The notes below the pieces were generated by a model, which saw only the letters and a list, made by a program, of their open reading frames with translations, was not told where the DNA came from and made no database searches. From contig JALSGS010000033.1 of NCBI GenBank assembly GCA_026982695.1, forward strand, positions 96,036-160,035: a DNA stretch of 64,000 nt, written 5' to 3'. The translations under genes and the position numbers were made by a program. This document shows positions 45,437-53,921 of this stretch, one piece after another. Numbering within the stretch: the first letter of the stretch is position 1; each line of letters begins with the position of its first letter. Origin of the DNA: Saprospiraceae bacterium. GTDB lineage: Bacteria; Bacteroidota; Bacteroidia; Chitinophagales; Saprospiraceae.

Positions 45437-46324
45437 CTAATAGCGAACTACCCATATGGGTATATCCTTGCAATAGTCGAGTACGCGCTCTGTGACACTG
45501 CCAAAAAGCAGTACTTCGATGGCAGTGTGTCCTAATGCACCCAATATGAGTAGGTCAGCTTGTTGCTCAGCTGCTGCATCCGAAATGGCTTGGGCTGTAC
45601 TTTGATAGTGGTTGTCGCGCAAGGAAAACTGCAACGGGGCGTGGTCAAACGCATGTGCTTGTGCAAACGACTCCCATGTTTTTTGAGCCGTTTGCTTGAC
45701 CATTTCATTATAGGCCGACAGCTCCCGCTCGTTTAAGTAGAAACCCGATGGAGGCAATTCTACGACGTATAGTGCTTCGATTTGCACATCAGTGATGTGT
45801 TGGGCCAGATCCAATGCTTTCTTCAGTGCTCGAGCTGAGTATTCGGAAAAGTCTATTGCCACTACTATGCGTTTGATAGGTCGAGCAAACGTTTCGGGTA
45901 TGAAGAGCACTTCGCTTGGCGTGCGCCTTGCTAAGCGTCGAGGTAATACGCCTCCACTGCCTGCTTCTACTTTGTTGCCCATCAACACCAGATCTGGGTT
46001 TTTTACCTCGATCCAGTGCAAAAGGGTAGGTTCAGGTTTGCCTTCCAATACATTGATTTCCCACTCTGGTAAGAGCTCCGAGATGCCACTTTCTAGCAAT
46101 TCCATTTGTAGTTTTTGTCGTAGTAATTCATCTACTGGTAAGTCGGGAGCAAAAAGATGGGCAAACTGTGCTTTTATGTGTTGGGGCAGCACAAAGTGGT
46201 CAGTGACGTGAACAAAGTAGCACTTTTGTACAGCTAGGTGTTGACACAAAAAGGCGTTGACAGCCAATAAGCTGCGATCGGCCAAACTAAAATCCAGACC
46301 AGTAAGCAAGCGCTTCAACTTCAT
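45437..46324 (-). CDS. Tandem universal stress protein, C-terminal half intact
   Basis: This 295-residue cytosolic protein consists of two Usp domains. The second half has the ATP-binding pattern G-x2-G-x9-G-S in GALGHTAIEVLLFGS at about 262-276. The first half is degenerate at that place (LMGNKVEAGSGGVLPRRLARR). The N-terminus KRLLTGLDFSLADRSLL is a variant Usp start, and the second domain opens at RIVVAIDFSEYSARALKKAL. It is divergent from a Usp of the same type at 46501, with a 176-bp shared control region. Such proteins act in stress or growth-arrest responses, usually by binding ATP; the partner is unknown. Confidence 0.9.
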   Translation of the reverse strand: MKLKRLLTGLDFSLADRSLLAVNAFLCQHLAVQKCYFVHVTDHFVLPQHIKAQFAHLFAPDLPVDELLRQKLQMELLESGISELLPEWEINVLEGKPEPTLLHWIEVKNPDLVLMGNKVEAGSGGVLPRRLARRTPSEVLFIPETFARPIKRIVVAIDFSEYSARALKKALDLAQHITDVQIEALYVVELPPSGFYLNERELSAYNEMVKQTAQKTWESFAQAHAFDHAPLQFSLRDNHYQSTAQAISDAAAEQQADLLILGALGHTAIEVLLFGSVTERVLDYCKDIPIWVVRY

Positions 46325-46500
46325 CTACAGCCTATTTGTAATGATTTTACAATTAAAGCTTGCCGAAAAGCTCTTGTAAACTTTGTGTGCGTGTCCTGAT
46401 GAAGATCAGTGGGCCAATTGATTTTGGTCAAATGTACGAACAAGGTGCTCCAATACTTTTGGGGCGTGTGTATGGATGGTTTCACCAGAAAAACATCGCC

Positions 46501-47448
46501 ATGAAGACCCAAAGTAACGCCCAAGCTGAGCAAGTGCACATAGCGCCTTTTTCCATAAGACAAGGGCTTGTGGGATTATCCCTGGACCAAACCGATGAGA
46601 AAACCTTAGAATATTTGAGCTTTTTAACGGGCAAGATTTCAGCAGAAGCGCTCTATTTTTTGCACGTGGTACCTGATAGCTGGGTAAGGAATCCCTTTCC
46701 CGAGGAAATAGAGATAGATACGAGTTTGGCGCAGAGTGAATGGCAACTCTCCGACTCTATCATCGGAGCGATGAAAGCTCAAATCGACAAGTGGTTGGGA
46801 CAGAAGCAGGGATGCAATATTGAGTTTGATCTGCGGCACGGCGACCCACTGGAGGAGTTCCTGCACCAAGCTCAGGAATTAAACGTAGATTTAGCAGTAG
46901 TGGGGAAAGATACACGTTCGGGAGATCACGGCATCATAGGGCGCAAACTGGTACGCAAGGTGCAAGCTAATGCACTGGTTATTCCTGATAGAGCTAAGCC
47001 AGGCATTCATCGCATCGTGGTGCCAGTGGATTTCTCGCAAAACAGCAAGCGAGCCATGGAGGCTGCCCTGTCTTTGTGGTTGGCTTTGGACCAGGAGCCC
47101 GAACTGATTGCATTGCATGTATATGAGCTGCCCTCCTTGAGCTCGTATCGCCTCAGCAGACCTTTTGAACATCTCAAAAAAATAGTGGAAGGCAATATCC
47201 GAGATGGCTTTGAAGCCTGGACGCGCACCTTCTTTCCAGAACACACCCATGCCATTCGCCGCGAGCTACACGGTAGGGACATGCCTTCACCTGCACCTTA
47301 CATACTCGAAGCAGCTGATGAGCTGGCAGCTGATTTTATCGTGATGGGAGCCAAAGGGCATTCCAAAGTAGAGCTGTTGTTGATGGGGAGTGTCACGGAA
47401 AAACTGCTGACCATCAATGACAACTATCCCGTACTGGTAGTCAAGTAA
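46501..47448 (+). CDS. Tandem universal stress protein, C-terminal half intact
   Basis: This 315-residue protein starts at ATG 46501; the open frame upstream (to 46360) lies in the divergent control region and is not used. The second Usp domain opens at RIVVPVDFSQNSKRAMEAAL and carries an intact ATP motif GAKGHSKVELLLMGS at about 283-297. The first domain is degenerate (VVGKDTRSGDHGIIGRKLV). The same layout is found in the 45437 gene, so the two form one subtype. It is followed after 56 bp by a small conserved gene and then by another Usp on the same strand; co-transcription through 47876 is likely. Confidence 0.9.
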   Translation: MKTQSNAQAEQVHIAPFSIRQGLVGLSLDQTDEKTLEYLSFLTGKISAEALYFLHVVPDSWVRNPFPEEIEIDTSLAQSEWQLSDSIIGAMKAQIDKWLGQKQGCNIEFDLRHGDPLEEFLHQAQELNVDLAVVGKDTRSGDHGIIGRKLVRKVQANALVIPDRAKPGIHRIVVPVDFSQNSKRAMEAALSLWLALDQEPELIALHVYELPSLSSYRLSRPFEHLKKIVEGNIRDGFEAWTRTFFPEHTHAIRRELHGRDMPSPAPYILEAADELAADFIVMGAKGHSKVELLLMGSVTEKLLTINDNYPVLVVK

Positions 47449-47504
47449 GTTGCACTACCTACATGCTGAATCATTCCCTTTGATTATCAAAAAAGCGAAA
47501 AATT

Positions 47505-47876
47505 ATGTGGATAAAAGATGATATGACCATCAGTGAGCTTCAGCAGGCTTTTTCCGAAAAATTTCCCTTTTTGCGTATCGAATTTTATTCCGAGCCACAT
47601 GAAGTAGGACAAGGATCGCCCGAGACGAAGAAAATTCCAGCCGACAAGAAAGTGGGAGAGGTGCGTCTTGTACATACTGAGGGCGACTTCCGCATCGATC
47701 CTAAGATGAAAGTAGCTGACGTGGAAACGCTCTTTGCGGAAAAATATGGGCTTTATGTCCAAGTATTCCGCCGCTCTGGGCAGCTGTGGTTGCAAACCAC
47801 TGCTACCGATAATTGGACGCTGGAGGAACAAAACGAGCGAGGTAGAGCTTCTTTGGAAGATTTAGCCCGGGAGTGA
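47505..47876 (+). CDS. Small conserved protein in the Usp cluster
   Basis: This 123-residue soluble protein has no signal peptide. It shows two internal blocks of the form (T/K)-(I/V)-x-(E/D)-(L/V)-(Q/E)-x-(A/L)-F-x-E-K-(F/Y)-x-(F/L), namely TISELQQAFSEKFPFLRIEF and KVADVETLFAEKYGLYVQVF. The closing motif is FRRSGQLWLQTTATDNWTLE. I recall such proteins next to stress genes in Bacteroidota as hypotheticals, but have no name for them. The repeated block suggests a ubiquitin-like or doublet fold, which is inference. It lies between two Usp genes on the same strand. Confidence 0.8.
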   Translation: MWIKDDMTISELQQAFSEKFPFLRIEFYSEPHEVGQGSPETKKIPADKKVGEVRLVHTEGDFRIDPKMKVADVETLFAEKYGLYVQVFRRSGQLWLQTTATDNWTLEEQNERGRASLEDLARE

Positions 47877-47921
47877 AAAACAACACCATACAGTAATAAT
47901 TTGGGTTTTTAGGTGGTTTCC

Positions 47922-47964
47922 GGGCAATCACTTAGCTGAAAGTGATTGCCCATTTTAAAATGGG
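47922..47964 (+). promoter_or_regulatory. Hairpin overlapping a 16-bp palindrome before a Usp gene
   Basis: Arms 47922-47933 and 47940-47951 (GGGCAATCACTT) form a perfect 12-bp hairpin with a 6-nt loop. A second perfect palindrome, CCCATTTTAAAATGGG at 47949-47964, shares its first three bases with the hairpin arm. The two cannot form fully together. The set ends 7 nt before ATG 47972. It could terminate the upstream transcript, control the leader, or bind a dimeric regulator. Confidence 0.55.
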
Positions 47965-47971
47965 TAGCGTT

Positions 47972-48784
47972 ATGAAAAAAATATGCGTGCCTGTAGATTT
48001 TAGCCCTGCCAGCCTCAAGGCATTGGACTATGCGCTCTTTTTGGCAGAAAAACTAGATGCCCGTGTAGATGTAGTACATGTGTATCACCTTTCGCTGGCA
48101 GAAGCGGGTAAAATTCCACCCGAATTAGTAGAAGACCGATTGGTGGAGCTCAGAGAGGAGGTCAAGCAACAACTAGAAACATTGCGACAAAGAGCACGTG
48201 GCGCGCGCATAAACCAGACGGTGCCTCTCTACGGTATCTTTGTCGATGCAGAAATTAGCGATTATGTGCGCGGTGCGGGCTGCGAGCTTATCGTGATGGG
48301 AGTGCGTGGCCAACACAGTGTGTTGGAAAAATTGGTAGGATCTACTACTACACAGACGATGATGCATGCACCTGTACCAGTTTTAGGTGTACCTGAAGAA
48401 GCGCAAACTCGGGAAGTTAAAAGAATTGCCTACGCTACGGAGTTCAGACCTACGGCCAAACTTGCTGTGAGCCAACTCAAAGAGATTACTCAAGCATTGG
48501 GAGCAAAATTGTATTTGGTGCACGTATGTAAGGATCCCAAGCAAAATCCTGGTGCATTGATCAAAGAATGGGAAAAGGAGATTGGCAGCACCTTTGACGG
48601 TATCAGCATTCTGTACCGCCATTCCGTTATAGAGGCGTTGGACGAATACGTCACAAACCACCATATCGATATTTTGGCACTGTTCATCCCGGCTAGGCGC
48701 CTGTGGGAGCGGCTTTTCCACAGCAGTGTCTCCAACCGCATGATATACCATAGTGCTACGCCTTTGCTCATATTCAAGGAATAG
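47972..48784 (+). CDS. Tandem universal stress protein, N-terminal half intact
   Basis: This 270-residue protein starts at ATG 47972 (MKKICVPVDFSPASLKALDY), a standard Usp opening; the ten extra codons upstream run through the palindrome and are rejected. The first domain has the ATP pattern in GVRGQHSVLEKLVGS at about 110-124. The second domain lacks it (LFIPARRLWERLFHSSVSNRM). This is the reverse of the 45437/46501 type and matches the 49504 gene. It is cytosolic, with a role in stress or dormancy inferred from the family. The hairpin and palindrome just upstream suggest regulation separate from the preceding gene. Confidence 0.9.
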   Translation: MKKICVPVDFSPASLKALDYALFLAEKLDARVDVVHVYHLSLAEAGKIPPELVEDRLVELREEVKQQLETLRQRARGARINQTVPLYGIFVDAEISDYVRGAGCELIVMGVRGQHSVLEKLVGSTTTQTMMHAPVPVLGVPEEAQTREVKRIAYATEFRPTAKLAVSQLKEITQALGAKLYLVHVCKDPKQNPGALIKEWEKEIGSTFDGISILYRHSVIEALDEYVTNHHIDILALFIPARRLWERLFHSSVSNRMIYHSATPLLIFKE

Positions 48785-48848
48785 TTTTTTCAGCATTCGC
48801 AAAATGCCATAGTATATCGCGTAGGCAAGCCATTACCTGCGCGTTTTT

Positions 48849-49460
48849 TTGTGGAATATCGATTTTAAAGTGCGTCATCATCCGCTGATCGATGGCTTGG
48901 CGGGGGACTCGGTGTCTGAAGTGGTCGTGCGCGTAGCACCCTTAGGACTGGAGACTCAAGGACCTTTGTTATTCACTCACTGGGGCCTGAGCGGGCCCGC
49001 TATCTTGCACTTGTCGGCTTGGGGTGCACGCCATTTACATCAGTTGAAATACAACTTTGCTGTTTATATTGATTGGACTGGTGGACGTGGGGCTAAGTAC
49101 TGTGCTAGAGCTATGGAAAGCACAATGGGCAAAGAAAATGGTGCGTGCCCATCCTCTTTTTTTATCCCTCATATGTCCAAAGGGCAATGGCGAAATTTAC
49201 AGCGAGTACTCGCCCATACGATAATGCCTGCTTTGGGAAGAAGCACTCATAAAGGAGAGTTTGTCACAGCAGGTGGTGTGGCACTCGAGCAGATAGACTT
49301 TCGGCGTTTTGGAGGCCGTGTGGTACCAGGTCTGTTCTTGGCAGGTGAAGTACTCGACATCGATGCAATTACGGGTGGCTTCAACTTTCAGGCAGCATGG
49401 ACAGGAGGGTGGCTGGCTGGAACAGCTATAGCGCGTGCACTCAATGGTGCAAGGCATTGA
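48849..49460 (+). pseudogene. Remnant of a BaiN/HI0933-type flavoprotein
   Basis: The reading frame encodes only the C-terminal half of a NAD(P)/FAD-dependent oxidoreductase of the HI0933/BaiN family (full length about 400 residues). Family marks are GPLLFTHWGLSGPAILHLSA, GEFVTAGGVALEQIDFRRF and GLFLAGEVLDIDAITGGFNF. The N-terminal FAD-binding GxGxxG half is absent; in-frame stops appear just upstream (TAG at about 48810 and 48822), and homology seems to begin around 48830. A segment of about 60 residues also seems to be missing before GEFVTAGG. It is wedged between two Usp genes, which looks like decay or an old deletion at this site. Function is very unlikely. Confidence 0.75.
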
Positions 49461-49503
49461 CAGCTCAAAAGGAGGGCCATCCGGCTTTTGGGTCGATAGC
49501 TGC

Positions 49504-50355
49504 TTACTGTAGCAATTCAGCTTGGATGGCCAATACGGGTGAGGTGAGGTGGTAAGCCATTTTTTTGGCTATAGAATAGTTAAATAGCTCTTGCAAGACA
49601 CTTCTCCGATGTGTGAGCATACACAGCACATCTACCTGATGGGTTTCTATAAACTTTTTTATTCCTTCCTCCAGGCTGGTGTCATCGATTACTACGAATG
49701 TCACGTGAGGATAGGCTTCAAACTCTTTTTTAAAGGCATCCATTCGCTTGGCCATTGATTCCACACGGGCTACATCTACGTGGAGTACGGAAATAGTAGG
49801 ATTGTCAAACCAACTGGCAAATTCCAGTACTTTGTACAGTGCCTTCTTTTCCTCTTCTGCAAATTCAGTGGTGACAGCAATGCGATCGAACTTGCCGTCA
49901 AAGGATGCCTTTTCGGGAATGGCCAATACGGGTGCCGTGGCGTGTTCCATTACTTCGCCTGTAAGACTACCTATAAAAATTTCTTTGAGCCCAGAGGCAC
50001 CCTTTGTACCCATCACGATCAGATCCACGCCTTCTTCGGCGGCAACACTAAGGATAGCTTCCAAGGGGCGCCCTTGAATCAGCACGTGATATTGTTCTAC
50101 TGAGTCAAACCCCTGCGTTTGAGCTATTTCTCGCAGGTGCGGCACGTAGTCCTTGTAGTTTTCGAACTCTTCCCATACGATACTTTCGTAAATAGTAGCG
50201 AGCGTATATGGCAAAGCTGCCCCCCTAATTTCTTCTATTTGATAGGCATGCAGCGTAATTAAAGTGGCATCCATTCTCTGGGCTAACGCTAGGGCATAGA
50301 TATAGGCGTTGTCGGCAAGAGGCGAAAAGTCAGTTGGAAAAAGGATCTTGCGCAT
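49504..50355 (-). CDS. Tandem universal stress protein, N-terminal half intact
   Basis: This 283-residue protein begins MRKILFPTDFSPLADNAYIY. The first Usp domain has the intact ATP motif GTKGASGLKEIFIGS at 116-130. The second is degenerate (MLTHRRSVLQELFNYSIAKKM), as in the 47972 gene. It is the last gene of a three-gene minus-strand operon: the CBS gene upstream ends 11 nt before its start. A Usp joined to CBS-pair proteins points to a common response to adenylate level or energy state, since both bind adenosine nucleotides. That is inference from family knowledge. Confidence 0.9.
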   Translation of the reverse strand: MRKILFPTDFSPLADNAYIYALALAQRMDATLITLHAYQIEEIRGAALPYTLATIYESIVWEEFENYKDYVPHLREIAQTQGFDSVEQYHVLIQGRPLEAILSVAAEEGVDLIVMGTKGASGLKEIFIGSLTGEVMEHATAPVLAIPEKASFDGKFDRIAVTTEFAEEEKKALYKVLEFASWFDNPTISVLHVDVARVESMAKRMDAFKKEFEAYPHVTFVVIDDTSLEEGIKKFIETHQVDVLCMLTHRRSVLQELFNYSIAKKMAYHLTSPVLAIQAELLQ

Positions 50356-50366
50356 GGCTCATTGAG

Positions 50367-50822
50367 TTAATTTTCCTTGGTTGGAAGGTACACATCTTCT
50401 TTGAATGCATAGTTTAAAAGATCATAGGTAGTCACTATGCCCAAAAGACGTTTGTGCTCATCCACGATGGGAATGGCGTGAAAGAGGTTCTCCCGAAAAT
50501 AGTCAGCTGCTGTAGCTACAGTGTCATCGGGATGTAGTGTAGCCACTTGCTTGGTCATGACATCTTCGACCAAGATTGAGTGAAAGAGTGCTTCGTTATA
50601 AGCCTCACTTTTGGCCGTGTGGAATAGGGTCAGGCCATGTTGCATTTTGAAGTAGTCACTCTTGCTGATGATGCCTACTACTTTGCTTTCATCATTGACT
50701 ACAGGTAGATGGTGGATGGGATGCATTTTGAAGATCTCATCGACTTTAGTCATGGTGTCTGATGGCTTTACCGTGATGACTTGTTCGGTCATGATCTCTT
50801 TTAGCTTGGCGTATTTGTTCAT
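50367..50822 (-). CDS. CBS-pair protein
   Basis: This 151-residue protein is a single Bateman module of two CBS domains. The first, EIMTEQVITVKPSDTMTKVD, is followed by HHLPVVNDESKVVGIISKSD. The second is DVMTKQVATLHPDDTVATAA, then HAIPIVDEHKRLLGIVTTYD. These bind adenosine nucleotides and usually control a partner protein; here there is no fused effector. It is related to the neighbouring gene at 50841 and clearly arose with it by duplication. It lies between that gene (18 nt) and the Usp gene (11 nt) in one minus-strand operon. Confidence 0.93.
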   Translation of the reverse strand: MNKYAKLKEIMTEQVITVKPSDTMTKVDEIFKMHPIHHLPVVNDESKVVGIISKSDYFKMQHGLTLFHTAKSEAYNEALFHSILVEDVMTKQVATLHPDDTVATAADYFRENLFHAIPIVDEHKRLLGIVTTYDLLNYAFKEDVYLPTKEN

Positions 50823-50840
50823 AAGTTGCTAGTTTTTGAG

Positions 50841-51302
50841 TTAATCAAGCAGGTGAAGGGGAGTTTCACCTGAATTAAACCCTGTTTTGTCAAAAGCAAA
50901 GGCCAGCAAATCGTGTGTCGTGACAATACCCACGAGCCTGTCGTTTTCTACGATGGGCAATGCATGAAATTTATTGGCCAAAAAGATGTCAGCTGCTAAG
51001 CCAATGCTATCATCAGGGTCTAACACCATGGGGTTAGGTGTCATGAGATCACGTGCAGTCAGGGTGCGAAACATTTTTTCCGAGTAGGTAGGGCCACTTG
51101 TGTTGAGGGCCAACAAGTGCGTGATCTTGTAGAGGTCTTCCTTGCTGATAATGCCTATAATCGCTTCACATTCGTCCACGACTGGTAGATGGTGAATGTT
51201 GTGCCGTGCAAACACGCTTTGCACCTCTTTCATAGAGGTATTTGGTACAGCAGTAATGAGTTGAGTAGTCATTATTTCGCGAATGGGCATTTCCGGATTC
51301 AT
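50841..51302 (-). CDS. CBS-pair protein
   Basis: This 153-residue two-CBS protein uses ATG 51302 (MNPEMPIREIMTTQL), matching the length of its sister gene; an ATG at 51353 is also in frame and adds 17 residues. The first domain is EIMTTQLITAVPNTSMKEVQ with HHLPVVDECEAIIGIISKED. The second is DLMTPNPMVLDPDDSIGLAA with HALPIVENDRLVGIVTTHDL. An insert of about 25 residues separates the two domains. It is the first gene of the CBS-CBS-Usp operon and is divergent from the DUF4403 gene at 51519, leaving 165-216 bp for promoters. Confidence 0.92.
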   Translation of the reverse strand: MNPEMPIREIMTTQLITAVPNTSMKEVQSVFARHNIHHLPVVDECEAIIGIISKEDLYKITHLLALNTSGPTYSEKMFRTLTARDLMTPNPMVLDPDDSIGLAADIFLANKFHALPIVENDRLVGIVTTHDLLAFAFDKTGFNSGETPLHLLD

Positions 51303-51518
51303 AATTGGTGCTTTTGATAAGCAATTGATTTTAGCATCGTAAAAGTCGTTCAAATACTCGTTTTAGGCGTTGATGCTTGTCAAAAGGAATTGCTGATGTT
51401 TGTCATGCTTTTAAAGGGGTGGGTGATGCTTTGGCTATGCAAGCAGCAAGCACACTTGTAAAGGTAGCGGGTGCATTGTCAAAGCAGTAAAAAAGCGCTT
51501 TCTTTGGCCTGATAAAAT

Positions 51519-52940
51519 ATGTGTAAAATGTTTCAAGTGAAAATATCATTGGGCTGGGACGAATGGGCCAAAGTGGTTGGCGGGTTTTTGCTTTTTTTTA
51601 TTGTAAGTAGTTGTAATACAGTGCACGTGCCGCCTACACCTCAATATGATCGCGTGAATCTTACACAAGAGACTTCTGTATTGACTTTGCCTGTGCGCGT
51701 GTCGCGTACAGAGTTGGTCAAACTGCTCAACGAGCAAATAGGGCAGTTGCTGTACGAGGATGTATCGCCCCAGTCGGACTTGAAGATGCGCGTGCACAAA
51801 GGTGGGAACTTTGAGTTGTGGTTCACCGAGCACACCATTTTCTACGAGTTGCCACTCAAACTGTGGGTCCGTCAGGAGTTGATGTTTGGGGGTGGAGTTG
51901 AGGCTGAAGGCAGTCTGCGCCTCAAATTTGCCACTCAATGGGATATCGATAGCAGTTGGCAATTGCAAACGCAAACGCTTTTGGAGGGGTTCGATTGGAT
52001 CGAACAGCCGCGCATACGGCTGGCGGGTTTTTCACTGTCGGTTACTGCGTTAGCCAATTTGGTACTTGACCAATATAGCGGACAGATCGGTGCCCAGATA
52101 GATAGCTTGATCAGTGAACAGTTGGATTTGCGACAAATGGTGGAAGAGGCGTGGCTAAGCTTGTTTGCACCTAGCCTGCTCTCTGAAGAATACAACACCT
52201 GGCTGCTGATCAATCCTCAATCAATAGGACTGACTCGGCCTCGCGTCACACCCGACTCTTTTGCCTTTGAAATTGTAGTGGAGGGGATGCCTTCTGTTTT
52301 GGTAGATGCCGTACCACCTTTGGTGCGCCCTGCTCCTTTACCACCTCTGCAATGGCTTTATGGTGTAGGTGAAAACTTTGCACTCTACATCGAGACGAAA
52401 GTCTCATTCGATGAAGCCGAACGCATGGCCAATGAGTCGATGCGGGGGTATGTCTATTCGATGGGTAGAGGTAGGGCTGTGGTAGAAGAAATTACTTTGT
52501 ATGGGCAAGGCCCCCGCCTGGTGGTGCGCACGCGTCTTTCTGGGCTTTACAACGGTGACGTATATCTTTTGGGCAAGCCCAAATACAATGCGCCGCGCAA
52601 CCGCATTGAACTGGAAGATATAACTTTTGATTTTAGCAGACACCGCGGATTGATGCGTCTGCTCAGTTGGCTCTTTAAGGGGTACTTGCATCGGCAAGTA
52701 GAGGAAAACCTCAATTTCTATTTGGGCTATAACCTCGAAGAGATCAAACAGACCATTGAAGAATCATTGAGTTACTACGAAATTGCTCCAGGCGTAACAC
52801 TTCAAGGGCAACTGGAAGATTTAGGTGTACAGCACACCTGGATCGCACCCGATGGCATACGCGTACAGGTAGTGCTCAAGGGCAAACTCCTGATTGGTGT
52901 AGGAGGTACTATTATGTCGGCCCAGAACATGGCAGAATGA
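51519..52940 (+). CDS. DUF4403 family lipoprotein
   Basis: This 473-residue protein has a lipoprotein signal ending in FIVSSC (Cys32), from ATG 51519 or ATG 51528. The body matches DUF4403: VLTLPVRVSRTELVKLLNEQ, ELWFTEHTIFYELPLKLWV, and a C-terminal IAPDGIRVQVVLKGKLLIGV. Two similar halves of beta-rich character are typical and suggest a lipid-binding tubular fold (as in TULIP-like proteins), which is inference. It should sit on the periplasmic side of the inner or outer membrane. It converges with the DUF6089 gene; the two stops are 4 bp apart and no terminator is visible between them. Confidence 0.88.
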   Translation: MCKMFQVKISLGWDEWAKVVGGFLLFFIVSSCNTVHVPPTPQYDRVNLTQETSVLTLPVRVSRTELVKLLNEQIGQLLYEDVSPQSDLKMRVHKGGNFELWFTEHTIFYELPLKLWVRQELMFGGGVEAEGSLRLKFATQWDIDSSWQLQTQTLLEGFDWIEQPRIRLAGFSLSVTALANLVLDQYSGQIGAQIDSLISEQLDLRQMVEEAWLSLFAPSLLSEEYNTWLLINPQSIGLTRPRVTPDSFAFEIVVEGMPSVLVDAVPPLVRPAPLPPLQWLYGVGENFALYIETKVSFDEAERMANESMRGYVYSMGRGRAVVEEITLYGQGPRLVVRTRLSGLYNGDVYLLGKPKYNAPRNRIELEDITFDFSRHRGLMRLLSWLFKGYLHRQVEENLNFYLGYNLEEIKQTIEESLSYYEIAPGVTLQGQLEDLGVQHTWIAPDGIRVQVVLKGKLLIGVGGTIMSAQNMAE

Positions 52941-52944
52941 AGAG

Positions 52945-53817
52945 TTAGTCATAACATCCTGCTCGGCGCCGGACGGGCCGTTTTCGCGCGCCGCGCAAGC
53001 CGTTGTCCATAAACCGATAGGCGATACCCAATGTAGCGGCAAAGTACCAGTCAGTAACAGCACTGTCGCCCCGAGCAGCACCTGGTTGATAAGCGGGATG
53101 CTCGATCAGTGCCCTGTTGGATAGGCTGGCTGCTATAGCTCCTCTAGCTTGAGCCAATGGAATGGTCTCGACGAAAGTAGTGCTCACATCGTCCAAGTAA
53201 TCGGTAAAAGCTTTGCGTGCCCCCACTTCCATAGACAGCGTCCATTTGTCGTTGAGTGCGTATTTCACTCCTATGCCAAAGGGAAGGGCTACAGCAAAAC
53301 GCGCATAAGGTTTGCGCTCGGGATAGTTGGCTAGCCCTTGTCCTTCTGTACCTAACGGTTGGAGATCGTACCATACACCATCGAGCTGTGCTTGTGGATT
53401 GAAGTGCGTACCAGCCAAGCCTACAAACAAATAGGCAGACCAAGGGGTAGTTAATGTAAGCGGATCGATACCTGGAATGTTCCATTCGAGGAGTAAGCTG
53501 AATTCCTGTAGCTGAGTGCGAAAGGATAGGTTGCGATTGTATACCAGTGCGTCTTTCGAGTTGCTATCTTGCCCGCCAATCATGGCCCAGTGAAAGCCTG
53601 CACGCAGCGCGATGGGGCGGCCAATTTGATAGCGGCCAAAAATACTTGCTGCAGCACGCGTCTCTTGGAGATATACCGTACTCGAATTGTTAGATAGATC
53701 GCCTAAGTAGTTGCTACCTCCTACCTGTAATCCTACTTCGAAGTATTGGGCATGGAGGGTTTGTATTAGGCAAAAGACAAGGATAAAGCTTGTACAGAAT
53801 TTGAACTTGGTGTGCAT
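52945..53817 (-). CDS. DUF6089 outer-membrane beta-barrel protein
   Basis: This 290-residue protein starts at ATG 53817, giving a signal peptide that ends LIQTLHAQ. DUF6089 marks are AQYFEVGLQVGGSNYLGDLS at the start, then SIFGRYQIGRPIALRAGFHW, and the strongly conserved FNPQAQLDGVWYDLQPLGTE. Alternating strands fit a small outer-membrane barrel. The C-terminus ends in a basic tail (ARKRPVRRRAGC) rather than the usual aromatic residue, as in many DUF6089 members. The longer frame to 53868 is rejected because the hydrophobic core would then lie too far in. Its function is unknown; the family is confined to Bacteroidota. Confidence 0.9.
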   Translation of the reverse strand: MHTKFKFCTSFILVFCLIQTLHAQYFEVGLQVGGSNYLGDLSNNSSTVYLQETRAAASIFGRYQIGRPIALRAGFHWAMIGGQDSNSKDALVYNRNLSFRTQLQEFSLLLEWNIPGIDPLTLTTPWSAYLFVGLAGTHFNPQAQLDGVWYDLQPLGTEGQGLANYPERKPYARFAVALPFGIGVKYALNDKWTLSMEVGARKAFTDYLDDVSTTFVETIPLAQARGAIAASLSNRALIEHPAYQPGAARGDSAVTDWYFAATLGIAYRFMDNGLRGARKRPVRRRAGCYD

Positions 53818-53921
53818 CGTACGGGGAATTGAGCTGAGTAACAGATACTTTGTTGAGTTTATGTGCAAAAATGAAAAAATTGAATGGCACGATTGAGTTT
53901 ATCTGAATATTCGGTACGCCT

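Noticed and set aside
46360..46500. 47-codon N-terminal extension of the plus-strand Usp gene
   Set aside because: It fills the divergent control region and does not resemble Usp sequence; ATG 46501 gives a normal protein.
47504..47513. TGTGGATAA, a perfect DnaA box
   Set aside because: It lies in the first codons of the 47505 gene (Met-Trp-Ile-Lys) and is isolated, so chance is the simpler explanation.
49461..49503. Possible terminator between the flavoprotein remnant and the Usp gene
   Set aside because: Only CAAAAG/CTTTTG pairs cleanly; the inner bases mismatch, so the stem is weak.
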